This document shows positions 28,166 through 37,420 of a stretch of DNA of 41,624 bases, one piece after another (position 1 is the first letter of the stretch; every line of letters starts with the position of its first letter). The stretch spans positions 1-41,624 of the forward strand of contig WQZC01000002.1 in assembly GCA_009780925.1 (NCBI GenBank). The letters run 5' to 3'. Position numbers and translations under genes: made by a program. Under the pieces are notes generated by a model. That model saw nothing but the letters and a program-made list of their open reading frames with translations. It did not search any database and was not told the DNA's origin. This DNA is from Actinomycetes bacterium (GTDB taxonomy: Bacteria > Actinomycetota > Actinomycetes > Mycobacteriales > Jatrophihabitantaceae).

Positions 28166-31100
28166 GGCGCGAGCGCCAGGCAGACGGAAAAGAAGATCAG
28201 AAGCAGACCGGCGGTCACGAAGGTGGTGGCGCCGCCGCCGAGAAGCGGCAGCACGATCGGGGGGCGCGCCAGGGGCGTGTGGGCGTTCCAGTCATCGGCG
28301 TCGGCCACTGGAGCATGGCTGTCCGCGCCGACCGCGGCCACGGCGGCGGTGTCGGAATGGCTCATCCCAGTCGGCGCGGAGCGCAGCGTCCCAACGCAGC
28401 TGAAGGCGGCGCCCACCGCGAACGGGCCGGACCAAGTCTGGCCTAGCGCGAGATTCGCCGGGCCGCCCAACCCGGACAGGTCGCAGGCCACATCCGTCAG
28501 CGCTGGCCCATCATTGGTGGTGTCGGTCACCATCACATCGGTGAGCGTTTCGGTGCCGCTGTTGACGATCTTGAACGTGACTGGCTGGTCCGCGCCCGGC
28601 GCCATCTCCAAGCCGGGGGCCTCGTCGAAGTCTCCGTCAGGCGCCTCCTGGCCCGCCGGCCAGTCGCCCGAATACTTCTTGATCTCAATCTTGGGGACCG
28701 GCTTGAGGTCGAGCGAGATGATCGTGCCGACCTTGCGCGCCTCGGCGGCCAGCAGCCGGCTGGTGCCGCCGCCGGAACCCACCGAGAACACCCGGTAGGC
28801 GATTGAGTTCCACGCGGTGGAGAGGCTGACCGGATCTTTGCTCGACAGCGGGGCGTCGGGCGGCACCCGCATCCCGACCTGAACCACGATCGCTTCGCCT
28901 GGCTGCCACACCGCGCCGGCGGCGAACATCGAGATCCGGAAACCACGCACGTTCCCCCATCCCGCGGCCGCCGCCTCATCGGCGGTCAGCCAAACGCTGT
29001 CGCACGCGCCGCCCTGCCAGTCCCCATCCGCGGCGCCGGCGTTGAGCTCGGGGCGGCACGGGTCGGAAGACAGGCTGTACTGCACCACCGGGTCCGCGCC
29101 GACGGGCAGGTCCCCGGCGAAGGTGATCGGCCCGGTCAGCACGGGTTGCCAGCTGGAACCGCGATCCTGGCCAGCCAGGCTCTGCGAAACGCCGGTGTCC
29201 CCGATGTGGGGCAACACGTCGTAGACGACGTAGTTGGTCAGGTTCCGGTTCCCGGTGTTGGCGAGCCGCAGCCGGTAGCTGAGCGGGCCGCCGGGCACGG
29301 TCTGCGAAACGCACGGATAGCGCGTGTACGCGTCCCAGGACGGGCAATCCGCCGCCGGCTGGCCAGCGGTCTCCGAAACCGCCGCGAGACCGGGCGACCC
29401 GGAGTCCCACTTCTCCGCCGACACCGCCGCGCTGGCGCTGATCGTCACTGTCGCGGACGCCTCGCACGAGACCTCGGTGCTTGGGTCGCTGTCAGCGTCG
29501 TACGGGTCGTTCGAGGCGTCGATCGGATCGCCCCACCCGGTGCAGAAGGTCTGCTTGCCGCCTTCCAGCACACCGGCGGTGTTGGTGATGACGCCGACCG
29601 GGGTCGCGTCGGCCACCCGCACGGTGAACTTCAACGCGTAGGCCTGGTTGTATGGGATCGGCTCGGCGCGCTGGACATGCCACACCAGCAGCGTTCGGCC
29701 GGTCCCGTGGTAATCCGCGGTCACCGTCGGCGTCGGCGTGGCCTCGTCGCCCCAGCCCCCGCAGATCTCAGCCTGGTCCCAAATGCCGCCCTCACCGCCC
29801 CCGGTGCCGTAGCTCACCGCGCAGTCCGTGGCGACGTAGTCCAGGTTCGCCGGCAGCAGGTCGTAGATGTAGAAGTCCTGCCCGCCGGGCAGCCCGGAGT
29901 CGGTGTGCACCGTGCCGACGCCCATCTGGAACGTGCTCCCGGGCACCGGTGGGGCGTCGCTGGAGGCGAAGTTGTGTTTGATGGCGTGGTGGGGCACCTT
30001 CGGGGCCACCACCGTGCTGGTGACGCACTGGCGCACGTTGAGCAGGTTGGCATTGTCGGCGTCCACCGTCGCGCATTCGTCCAGGGTGTCGCCGACTTCG
30101 GCGTCGTCGCGGACCGCGCCGTTCACGTAGTAATAGAGCATCGCGCCGGTCTCCGCGCCGGTGTTCGCCACCACCGCGCGAACGTCAGTGGCGCCGGCCG
30201 GGAGCGGGTAGGGGTCGCCGTTGTTGGTGCTCGACGCGCCGGTCGTGCCCTGGTAGGTCCCCAGATCCGTCCAGGTCGCGCCGCTGTCGGCGCTGACCTG
30301 GAAGACCACGTCGACCGCCGGCGGCGGCCAGCTGAAGTAGAACGACAGCGTCTGCCAGCTGATTGCCCCAGCGGGCAGGGTGTCGGTCAGCGTCAGCCCG
30401 GTGATCGGCGCGTTGGTCTGGCCCAGGTCCGCGGTCACCTCGTATTGCACCGGCTGCCCGGCGATGATCTCGGTGGGCCCGCTCTTTTCGGCGCTGACTT
30501 CGCGGATCTGGTCGCTGAGGTCCACATCGACGCAGTACTGGCGAACTGGGGCGCTGGCGCCGGTGTTGAAGGTCGCGTTCGCCGACGCGCAGTTGCGCAC
30601 GGTGCTGGGGGTCGCGAACGTCGGCGCGTCGTAGCTCAGCACCACTATGCGGGACCAGTCCTGGTTGGGGACGATCCGGTCGGTGATCGTCCAAGTGAGG
30701 GTGTGCGCGGCCGGGTCAACCACGCAACCGTCACAGGAGACCACGGTGGCCCCGGCCGGGTAGGTGTCCACCACCGTGCCACCGATGATGGCCGCTGCAT
30801 TGGTCGAGCTGTCGCTTAGCGAGACGGCGTAGCTGACGGGTTGCCCGAGCGCGGCGGGGTTCCCGGAGCTGGGGGAGAGGACGGACTTCCAGAGGTGCCA
30901 AGCGTCGGTGGCGCCGGCGTTGACCGTCACTTCCACCGGGTCGGTGACCACGTCGTCCTGATCGGGGACCACCCAGCGGGCGGCGTTCGGGATGACGCCG
31001 GGGTCGGTCCCGGGCGCGACGCGGGCGGTCAGCACGATCTCGACCGATTCGCCGTCGCGGAAGCCGCTGAGCGCCAGCGTGTTGCTGTCTTGGTCGAAGG

Positions 31101-31476
31101 CCTGCTCGAGGCCGGGCGCTGAGACCGAGACATATTGCAGCCGCGGGTCGAGCTGGTCTTGGACCGTGCCACCGCAGTCGGCGACCAGGCTTGAGCACTG
31201 CACTTGCAGTTTGTAGCGAACCAGTCCGCCGGGGTCCACCACGCTGGGCTGACCGTCATCGAGCGCTTTGGTCAGGGTCACCCCGGAGCTGGGCGGGTCG
31301 TCGGCCCGCGCGGGCCGGGTGGCCCCCGGGGCGCCAAGCAGCAGCAGGCTGACCAGCGCCCCGGCCGCCGCGACCGCCCCGGTGCGGGAGGGTCGCGCGC
31401 GCCTGGCTCGCGACTGGCTGGGCTCGGGCAGCGCCCGGCTAGGGCGCGCGTGGCAAGGGTTTAGGCGCACCCTCAC
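28141..31476 (-). CDS. Large DUF11/isopeptide-like repeat surface protein with LPLLG sorting-like C-terminus
   Basis: Signal-peptide-like N-terminus, multiple DUF11-type units ('YAVSLSDSSTNAAAIIGGTVVDTYPAGATVVSCDGCVVDPAAHTLTWTI', 'YRLRLANTGNRNLTNYVVYDVLPHIGDTG', 'FKIVNSGTETLTDVMVTDT'), C-terminus 'IVLPLLGGGATTFVTAGLLLIFFSVCLALAPRCRALRR'. Confidence 0.88.
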   Translation of the reverse strand: MRVRLNPCHARPSRALPEPSQSRARRARPSRTGAVAAAGALVSLLLLGAPGATRPARADDPPSSGVTLTKALDDGQPSVVDPGGLVRYKLQVQCSSLVADCGGTVQDQLDPRLQYVSVSAPGLEQAFDQDSNTLALSGFRDGESVEIVLTARVAPGTDPGVIPNAARWVVPDQDDVVTDPVEVTVNAGATDAWHLWKSVLSPSSGNPAALGQPVSYAVSLSDSSTNAAAIIGGTVVDTYPAGATVVSCDGCVVDPAAHTLTWTITDRIVPNQDWSRIVVLSYDAPTFATPSTVRNCASANATFNTGASAPVRQYCVDVDLSDQIREVSAEKSGPTEIIAGQPVQYEVTADLGQTNAPITGLTLTDTLPAGAISWQTLSFYFSWPPPAVDVVFQVSADSGATWTDLGTYQGTTGASSTNNGDPYPLPAGATDVRAVVANTGAETGAMLYYYVNGAVRDDAEVGDTLDECATVDADNANLLNVRQCVTSTVVAPKVPHHAIKHNFASSDAPPVPGSTFQMGVGTVHTDSGLPGGQDFYIYDLLPANLDYVATDCAVSYGTGGGEGGIWDQAEICGGWGDEATPTPTVTADYHGTGRTLLVWHVQRAEPIPYNQAYALKFTVRVADATPVGVITNTAGVLEGGKQTFCTGWGDPIDASNDPYDADSDPSTEVSCEASATVTISASAAVSAEKWDSGSPGLAAVSETAGQPAADCPSWDAYTRYPCVSQTVPGGPLSYRLRLANTGNRNLTNYVVYDVLPHIGDTGVSQSLAGQDRGSSWQPVLTGPITFAGDLPVGADPVVQYSLSSDPCRPELNAGAADGDWQGGACDSVWLTADEAAAAGWGNVRGFRISMFAAGAVWQPGEAIVVQVGMRVPPDAPLSSKDPVSLSTAWNSIAYRVFSVGSGGGTSRLLAAEARKVGTIISLDLKPVPKIEIKKYSGDWPAGQEAPDGDFDEAPGLEMAPGADQPVTFKIVNSGTETLTDVMVTDTTNDGPALTDVACDLSGLGGPANLALGQTWSGPFAVGAAFSCVGTLRSAPTGMSHSDTAAVAAVGADSHAPVADADDWNAHTPLARPPIVLPLLGGGATTFVTAGLLLIFFSVCLALAPRCRALRR

Positions 31477-31683
31477 AGCGGTGCCATCGTCATACGTGTG
31501 ATCCCCCGGTCTGGTACCGCGCCGACACGCCTGACGGCTCGGTCCACTTGAAACGAAACGTGCAGCTCACACACGTTCCCCTAATTCAGACGCCGAAGCT
31601 ACCAGATCCTGACCGTGCCCGTCGGCCGATCGCCATGCGGTGCGCGTTGCCGCGAGCGCGCTGCTGGTGTTACCCTGCGGGGT

Positions 31684-32067
31684 ATGCTATCTCGGGCGGC
31701 CGCGTCGCTGGCCGCGTTGATCGCCGTGCTGGCAGTGCTGCTGACCGGGTGCGGCGGGAGTTCGGGCACCGGTGGCAGCTCCCACGTCAACGCCGACAAC
31801 GCGACGGTGATCGATGTGCGGACCCCGGCTGAGTACGCCGCCGGGCACCTGCGCGGCGCGATCGACATCGACCTGGCGGGCGCCGACTTCGCCGCGAAGA
31901 TCGACGCGTTGCCGCGCGGCGGCAGCTACCTGCTGTATTGCGCCTCGGGCGTGCGCGCCGGTCAGGCGGCGACCATCATGCGACAAGACGGGTTCACCGA
32001 CGTCACCAACCTCGGCGGCATGCAGGATGCGGCCAAGAAGACCGGCTTGCCGGTGGTCACCACATAG
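31684..32067 (+). CDS. Rhodanese-like domain lipoprotein
   Basis: Lipobox 'AVLLTGCGG'; 'ATVIDVRTPAEYAAGHLRGAIDIDL', active-site-like 'LLYCASGVRAGQAA'. Confidence 0.9.
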   Translation: MLSRAAASLAALIAVLAVLLTGCGGSSGTGGSSHVNADNATVIDVRTPAEYAAGHLRGAIDIDLAGADFAAKIDALPRGGSYLLYCASGVRAGQAATIMRQDGFTDVTNLGGMQDAAKKTGLPVVTT

Positions 32068-32102
32068 TGGCTGGGTGCGGCGCGGTGGCTGGGTGCGGCG
32101 CG
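32067..32102. repeat. Perfect 18-bp tandem duplication at the end of the rhodanese gene
   Basis: GTGGCTGGGTGCGGCGCG x2; first copy begins in the TAG stop codon. Confidence 0.9.
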
Positions 32103-32121
32103 CGGCTCGGGCGTGGCGCGC

Positions 32122-33054
32122 TCAGGAGGAGACGTCCTTGTTGCTGAAATGCGCCCAGGCCAGCGCCAAGAAGAGCGCCGCGTAGGCCACAGACACCGCG
32201 AGCCCCTGGTCGATCCGGTTGGTGGCGATCGGGTCTCGCAACAGATCCGAGAAGTACAACCAATAGTGGCTGAATAGCCAGGAGTGGATGCTGGACAGTT
32301 GCGGCACCGCATCCATCACCTGGCTCGCGATGGCCACCACCAAGGTGGTCGCCATCGCGGCGATCGGCACCTCGGTCAGCGTGGAGACGAACAATCCGAT
32401 CGCGCCCACAGCGGCGATCATCACGGTCACATAGCAGACCACCAGCAACAGCCGGTACAGCCCGTCCGCGAATGACGCGGTGGTGCCCGAGAGCAGCGTC
32501 ACGTCCCCGCTGGGAAACAGGATCAGGCCGATCGCCACCCCGGCGATCGCCACCGTCAGCGCGCACGCCAGGCACCACGCCAAGACGGCGGTGAACTTGA
32601 CCGCGAGCAGCCGCGTGCGGCTCACTGGAACCGCCAACAGGTAGCGCAGCGTCCCGGTGTGCGCCTCGCCGGCGACCGATTCCCCGGAGACCACGGCGGT
32701 GGCCATCGGCAGGAACAACGTCTGGATGACCAACATCGCGGCGAGCGCCACGAAGATGCCGTTGTCGGTTATGGAGTTGAACAACGCGGGTCCGGTGCCC
32801 GAGCCGTCGCCGTGGCGCGGCCGGCCATCAGTGACGCGCACCGCCACCGCGATCAGCACCGGCACCGCCGCGAGCACCCCGAGCATGGCCAGGTTGCGCC
32901 GCCGCCGGAACACCATCGCCAGCTCGGAGCGAACAAAGCGCGCGGACCACGCTCGAGCCGCCGGCGCGCAGGGCGGCTCGTCGGGGAGCGGCTCGGCCGG
33001 CGGCACGGCGGTGTCCGGCGGTTCAGAAGCGACCATGGCGTCAGCCGGAGACAT
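32122..33054 (-). CDS. ABC transporter permease (ABC-2 type)
   Basis: Multi-TM protein 'FVRSELAMVFRRRRNLAMLGVLAAVPVLIAVAV'...'LRYLLAVPVSRTRLLAVKFTAVLAWCLACALTVAIAGVAIGLILF'. Confidence 0.85.
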   Translation of the reverse strand: MSPADAMVASEPPDTAVPPAEPLPDEPPCAPAARAWSARFVRSELAMVFRRRRNLAMLGVLAAVPVLIAVAVRVTDGRPRHGDGSGTGPALFNSITDNGIFVALAAMLVIQTLFLPMATAVVSGESVAGEAHTGTLRYLLAVPVSRTRLLAVKFTAVLAWCLACALTVAIAGVAIGLILFPSGDVTLLSGTTASFADGLYRLLLVVCYVTVMIAAVGAIGLFVSTLTEVPIAAMATTLVVAIASQVMDAVPQLSSIHSWLFSHYWLYFSDLLRDPIATNRIDQGLAVSVAYAALFLALAWAHFSNKDVSS

Positions 33055-33994
33055 CGAAACCCTCCCCGGTCAGATCGACGAACATGTCCTCCAACCGGGG
33101 TTTGTCCACCACGAAGCCGCGCACCCCAACCCCGGCGCCGACCAGCGCCGCCGAGACCTTCTCCGGCGCCGCCGCATCGAGCTGCGCGCTCGCCCCCCCC
33201 TCGTCCACTGCCACCGCGGCCAGCCCGAGGCCGCGCAGCACCTCGCCGGCCAGCGCTGGGTCGGCGGTGTCCACCCTGACGCGGACCCGCTGCTGGGCGG
33301 CCAACTCGGCGAGCGGGCCCTGCCAAACCATTCGCCCCACGCTCATCACCCCGACATGGGTGCACACCTGCTCGACCTCGCTGAGCAGGTGCGAGGAGAG
33401 CAGCACGGTGATCCCGTCGGCGCCGAGCCCGGCGATCAAGTGCCGCACCTCGCGCGTGCCCTGCGGGTCGAGGCCGTTGGTCGGCTCGTCCAACACGAGC
33501 AAGGAACGGGGTTGCAGCAGCGCCGCCGCGATGCCCAGGCGCTGGCGCATGCCCAGCGAATAGTTCCGGTACCGCTTGCCGGCGGCGGCCAGCAGCCCGA
33601 CCCGTTCCAGCGCGGCGTCGATCCGGGTCCGTCCGGTGCGTGGATCGGCGCCCCGGTCAGCGGCGTCCAGGCGCGCCAAGTTCGCCCGCCCGGACAGATA
33701 CGGGTGAAACGCCGGGCCCTCGACCAGCGCGCCAACGCGCGGCAGCACTTGGGCCGCGGCGGACGGCATCGGGGCGCCGAGCAACTGGTGGTGGCCCGCA
33801 GTGGGAAAGATCAGCCCGAGCAGCATTCGGATCGTGGTCGTCTTCCCGGAACCGTTCGGCCCAAGAAAGCCGTAGATCGCGCCGGCGGGAACCGCCAGCT
33901 CCAGTTGGTCCACGGCCACCTGCCCGCCGTGGAACCGCTTGGTCAACCCGTGCGAGGCAACCGCCAGCGGCTCGGAATCAGTCAGCTCACTCAC
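33041..33994 (-). CDS. ABC transporter ATP-binding protein
   Basis: Walker A 'GFLGPNGSGKTTTIRMLLGLI', signature 'NYSLGMRQRLGIAAALL', Walker B 'LLVLDEPTNGLDP'; overlaps the permease start. Confidence 0.95.
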   Translation of the reverse strand: MSELTDSEPLAVASHGLTKRFHGGQVAVDQLELAVPAGAIYGFLGPNGSGKTTTIRMLLGLIFPTAGHHQLLGAPMPSAAAQVLPRVGALVEGPAFHPYLSGRANLARLDAADRGADPRTGRTRIDAALERVGLLAAAGKRYRNYSLGMRQRLGIAAALLQPRSLLVLDEPTNGLDPQGTREVRHLIAGLGADGITVLLSSHLLSEVEQVCTHVGVMSVGRMVWQGPLAELAAQQRVRVRVDTADPALAGEVLRGLGLAAVAVDEGGASAQLDAAAPEKVSAALVGAGVGVRGFVVDKPRLEDMFVDLTGEGFDVSG

Positions 33995-35199
33995 TTGGCG
34001 CCAGTGGCTGCCGCGTAGAGCGCGGACGGGTCGACCGCGCCGGCGAACACACGTCCGTCATCGGTGAACAGCGCGGTGACCAACGTGGACTCGAACAGCT
34101 GCCCGCGGCCCCAACTGCCGCTCACTTGGGTGGTCAGCTGGCCGATGAGTTGGCTCGCGGAACCTGAGCCCGAACCGCCCGCGCCGGAACCGTCCGAGCC
34201 TGGGGCCATGGTGCGGGTGGCCCGACCCGAAGGGCCGCTGGGGCCGCTCGCCGCGCCGGAGGCGTCGGCGCCAGCCCGGTCGGTCGGGCTCGGGGCCAGA
34301 TCGGCTGGCAGCTCGACAATGGAAGTCCAGCCGGCGCCGATGACCGTCGGCTCGCCGCGCGCGCCACCATCGGCCGAACCAAACGAATCGAGGCTCTGCT
34401 CGGTGACGGTGGCGCCCTTCGGGGGGATGAACTTGAAGTTCGCCGGCGACGGGGCGACGAAGCTGATCTGGGTGAACGACACGTCGATGGCTGGGCTGGC
34501 CTCGCCGCGCGCGAATATTTGCACGCCGATGGGGATCTTGTGCTGCCCGTCGATGGCGATGCGCACCGAGCCGACGCGCGAGGCGGTGTCGCGCGGGGTG
34601 AGCACCAAGTCGTACGCGGCCCGGTCGGCGACCCGGCGATTGGCGTCCACGGTGACGGCGGTGCTCGGGTCGATCGCGGCCACGGCCTGCTCGGCGAGCT
34701 GCTGCGGGGTCAGCGCCGCGCCGCCCGGAAGCGCGGGGGCGGTCTTGACCGCGCCGGTGGCGGCCGGCAGCCGCAGGTGGGTCGCGGTCTTCGCGTCGCT
34801 GGACCACTGCCACAGGTCCTGGCCGTCGCGGAACACATCGGTCTCGCCGACCGCAGCCAGCAGCGCCACCCGTTGCTGATCGAGCCCGCCGTACCAGACG
34901 CGGATGGTGTGCGAACCGGTCAGCAGACTGGTCAGCGAGCCGTCATCGGTCGCGCCGACGCCGACGCTGGGCAGTTCCGGCAACCCCAGATCGGCGTTCG
35001 CGACGATGGTGCCGGACAACCCGGGCAAGCGCGCCTGCTCGATGTCGGCGAGCAACTGCGCCGCCGTTCGGGCCGGCAGGCTCGGTGCGGCCGAAGCGGA
35101 GAAGGCGCCGGACGCGGCCAACGCGATAACGCCGATGACGCCGATCGGAACCAGCCAGCGAAACCGGCGGTGGCGCTCGAAGACGACCCTTGCGTTCAT
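33991..35199 (-). CDS. LolA/outer-membrane-lipoprotein-carrier-like secreted protein of an ABC operon
   Basis: N-terminal TM 'WLVPIGVIGVIALAASGAF', LolA-like beta-fold text 'TAAQLLADIEQARLPGLSGTIVANADLGLPEL...VWYGGLDQQRVALLAAVGETDVFRDGQDLWQWSSDAKTATHLRL'; ATGA overlap with the ATPase. Alternative start 35211. Confidence 0.75.
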   Translation of the reverse strand: MNARVVFERHRRFRWLVPIGVIGVIALAASGAFSASAAPSLPARTAAQLLADIEQARLPGLSGTIVANADLGLPELPSVGVGATDDGSLTSLLTGSHTIRVWYGGLDQQRVALLAAVGETDVFRDGQDLWQWSSDAKTATHLRLPAATGAVKTAPALPGGAALTPQQLAEQAVAAIDPSTAVTVDANRRVADRAAYDLVLTPRDTASRVGSVRIAIDGQHKIPIGVQIFARGEASPAIDVSFTQISFVAPSPANFKFIPPKGATVTEQSLDSFGSADGGARGEPTVIGAGWTSIVELPADLAPSPTDRAGADASGAASGPSGPSGRATRTMAPGSDGSGAGGSGSGSASQLIGQLTTQVSGSWGRGQLFESTLVTALFTDDGRVFAGAVDPSALYAAATGAK

Positions 35200-35317
35200 G
35201 GCCGTCAGCATGCGCCCGGGCCACTGTGATAGCGCTGAGGCGGGGCCGGAGCGCACACTTTGTGCAGGCGGCGGAACCAGGGCGCCGCGCCGAGATCGGC
35301 CCGTGGGAGGAGCGCAC

Positions 35318-36001
35318 GTGCGGCTGTTGATAGTCGAGGATGAGGTTCGGTTGGCATCCGCGCTGCAACGCGGCCTGATCGCCGAGGGGTTCAGTGTGGA
35401 CATCGTGCACACCGGCCCCGACGGCCTGCACGCCGCGCGCGAGGGCGCCTATGACGTGGTCGTGCTCGACATCATGCTTCCGGGCATCTCGGGCTACGAG
35501 ATCCTCAAGCAGCTGCGCCGGGCGCGCAACTGGGTGCCGATCCTGATGCTCACCGCCAAGGACGGCGAGTACGACGAGGCCGACGCCTTGGACCTGGGCG
35601 CCGACGACTACCTGACCAAGCCGTTCTCCTTCGTGGTGCTGCTGGCCCGGATCCGGGCGCTGCTGCGCCGCGGTCGCCGACCGCGCCCAGCCGTGCTGAC
35701 CGTGGGCGACCTGGCCTTGGACCCCGCCGCGCACCAGGTGAGCCGGGCCGGCACGCGCATCGAGCTGACGCCCCGGGAGTTCTCGCTGCTGGAGTACCTG
35801 ATGCGCCGCGCCGGCGAGACGGTCTCCAAAGCCGACATCCTCCATCACGTGTGGGACGCGCACTACGAGGGCGACGCCAACGTGGTGGAGGTGTATGTGG
35901 GCTATCTGCGCCGCAAGATCGACGCCCCGTTCGGCCGCGCCAGTGTGCAGACCGTGCGCGGCGCGGGCTACCGGCTGGACGTTCATGACGACCCGGCCTA
36001 G
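35318..36001 (+). CDS. OmpR/PhoB-family response regulator
   Basis: 'VRLLIVEDEVRLASALQRGL', 'YDVVVLDIMLPGISGYEIL', 'DLGADDYLTKPFSF', winged-helix 'LTPREFSLLEYLMRR...VGYLRRKIDAPF'. Confidence 0.95.
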   Translation: MRLLIVEDEVRLASALQRGLIAEGFSVDIVHTGPDGLHAAREGAYDVVVLDIMLPGISGYEILKQLRRARNWVPILMLTAKDGEYDEADALDLGADDYLTKPFSFVVLLARIRALLRRGRRPRPAVLTVGDLALDPAAHQVSRAGTRIELTPREFSLLEYLMRRAGETVSKADILHHVWDAHYEGDANVVEVYVGYLRRKIDAPFGRASVQTVRGAGYRLDVHDDPA

Positions 36002-37412
36002 CTCGCCGCCTGGCTGGCCACTCGGATGGTTGCGCAATCTCTGGCGCAGCCAGTCGCTGCGCGCCCACATCACCCTGGTGGCCACGCTGTTGTTCGGGGT
36101 CACCGTGGCCGCCGGTGCCCTGTTGCTGATCGGGCTGCTGCGGATGTCGTTGCTGCACGAGATCGACTCATCGGCCAGCAAGGCCGGCGCCGGCATCGCG
36201 GGCCTGCTGCGCGAGGGCAAACAGCCCACCATCCTCACTGGCATCAGCGGGGTGGATCAAGCGCAAGTGCTTGACGCGGACGGCCAGGTGGTCGCCCACG
36301 CCGCGCTCACCGACGCCTACGTGCCACTGTTGTCCGGCGAGCAACTGGCCCGCGCCCGGGCCGGGCACCGGATCGACCTCGACGGGGTGGCCGGACTGCT
36401 CGGGGAGAAAGTGCGGGTCACCGCGGTGCCCGCCGTGAACGGGCAGACGGTATTGGTGGCGTCCGGGCTCGGAGCGGTGCAGCGGGCGGTGCGATTGCTC
36501 CGGCTCGCGGCGCTGACCGGCGGGCCGATCGCGGTGCTGGCGATGGGCAGCGCCACCTACGCGATCGTGGCGCGCACCTTGCGGCCGGTCGCCGCGCTGC
36601 GGCGCGGGGCCGAGCAGATCACCGCCGCCGGGCTGGCGGAGCATCGGCTGCCCGTGTCCGACGCCCAAGACGAGCTGCGCCGGCTGGCGGTGACGTTGAA
36701 CGCGATGCTCGACCGGATCGACACGGCCACCCAACGGCAGCGCACCTTCGTCGGCGACGCCGCGCACGAGTTGCGCTCGCCGCTGGCCTCACTGCGCACC
36801 CAGCTGGAGGTGGCCGGGCGGGTGGGGCCGCCGGGTGATCTGACTGCCTTCCTCGACGACGCGCTGGCTGATGTGACGCGCCTGGACCGACTGGTGGAGG
36901 ACCTGCTCGCGCTGGCTCGCTCGGACGAGTCCGGGGGGGCGCTGCGGCGCAGTGAGCCGGTTGAGCTGGACGCCCTGGCGGGCGCCGTGCTCGCCGGGTA
37001 CGTGACCGCCCGGGTCCCGGTCAGCGCCAGGGTGGCCCCGGTGATCGTCGAGGGCGACCCGGAAGCGCTGCGCCGGATCATGGTGAACCTCGTGGACAAC
37101 GCCGTGCGCTACGCGAAATCGCAGGTCGCGGTGACCATCGAGCAGAGCCGGCGCGGGCGAGGCCAAGCCACCGCGCAGCTAGTCGTCGCCGACGACGGTC
37201 CCGGGGTGCCCGCCAGCGAGCGCGAGCGGGTGTTCGACCGCTTCTATCGGGTGGCGCCGTCGCGATCCCGGGAGACCGGCGGCACCGGGCTGGGGTTGGC
37301 GATCGTGCGCGACCTGGCCACGGCGCACGGCGGCCAGGTGCGGTTGGCCGGCAACCATCCGGGGTTGCGGGTGACCGTCACCCTCCCGGCGGTGACGGCC
37401 GCCCCGCAGTGA
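35985..37412 (+). CDS. Sensor histidine kinase
   Basis: Two TM segments, HAMP-like region, H-box 'FVGDAAHELRSPLASLRTQLE', N-box 'IMVNLVDNAVRYA', 'DDGPGVP', 'GGTGLGLAIVRDLATAHGG'; overlaps the regulator by 17 bp. Confidence 0.95.
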   Translation: MTTRPSSPPGWPLGWLRNLWRSQSLRAHITLVATLLFGVTVAAGALLLIGLLRMSLLHEIDSSASKAGAGIAGLLREGKQPTILTGISGVDQAQVLDADGQVVAHAALTDAYVPLLSGEQLARARAGHRIDLDGVAGLLGEKVRVTAVPAVNGQTVLVASGLGAVQRAVRLLRLAALTGGPIAVLAMGSATYAIVARTLRPVAALRRGAEQITAAGLAEHRLPVSDAQDELRRLAVTLNAMLDRIDTATQRQRTFVGDAAHELRSPLASLRTQLEVAGRVGPPGDLTAFLDDALADVTRLDRLVEDLLALARSDESGGALRRSEPVELDALAGAVLAGYVTARVPVSARVAPVIVEGDPEALRRIMVNLVDNAVRYAKSQVAVTIEQSRRGRGQATAQLVVADDGPGVPASERERVFDRFYRVAPSRSRETGGTGLGLAIVRDLATAHGGQVRLAGNHPGLRVTVTLPAVTAAPQ

Positions 37413-37420
37413 TCCGGCTA

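Noticed and set aside
29146-30819. 557-aa plus-strand ORF inside the DUF11 gene
   Set aside because: Antisense shadow; the minus frame has signal peptide, repeats and sorting-like tail.
32657-34018. 453-aa plus-strand ORF opposite the ABC genes
   Set aside because: Antisense to clear Walker A/B and permease genes.
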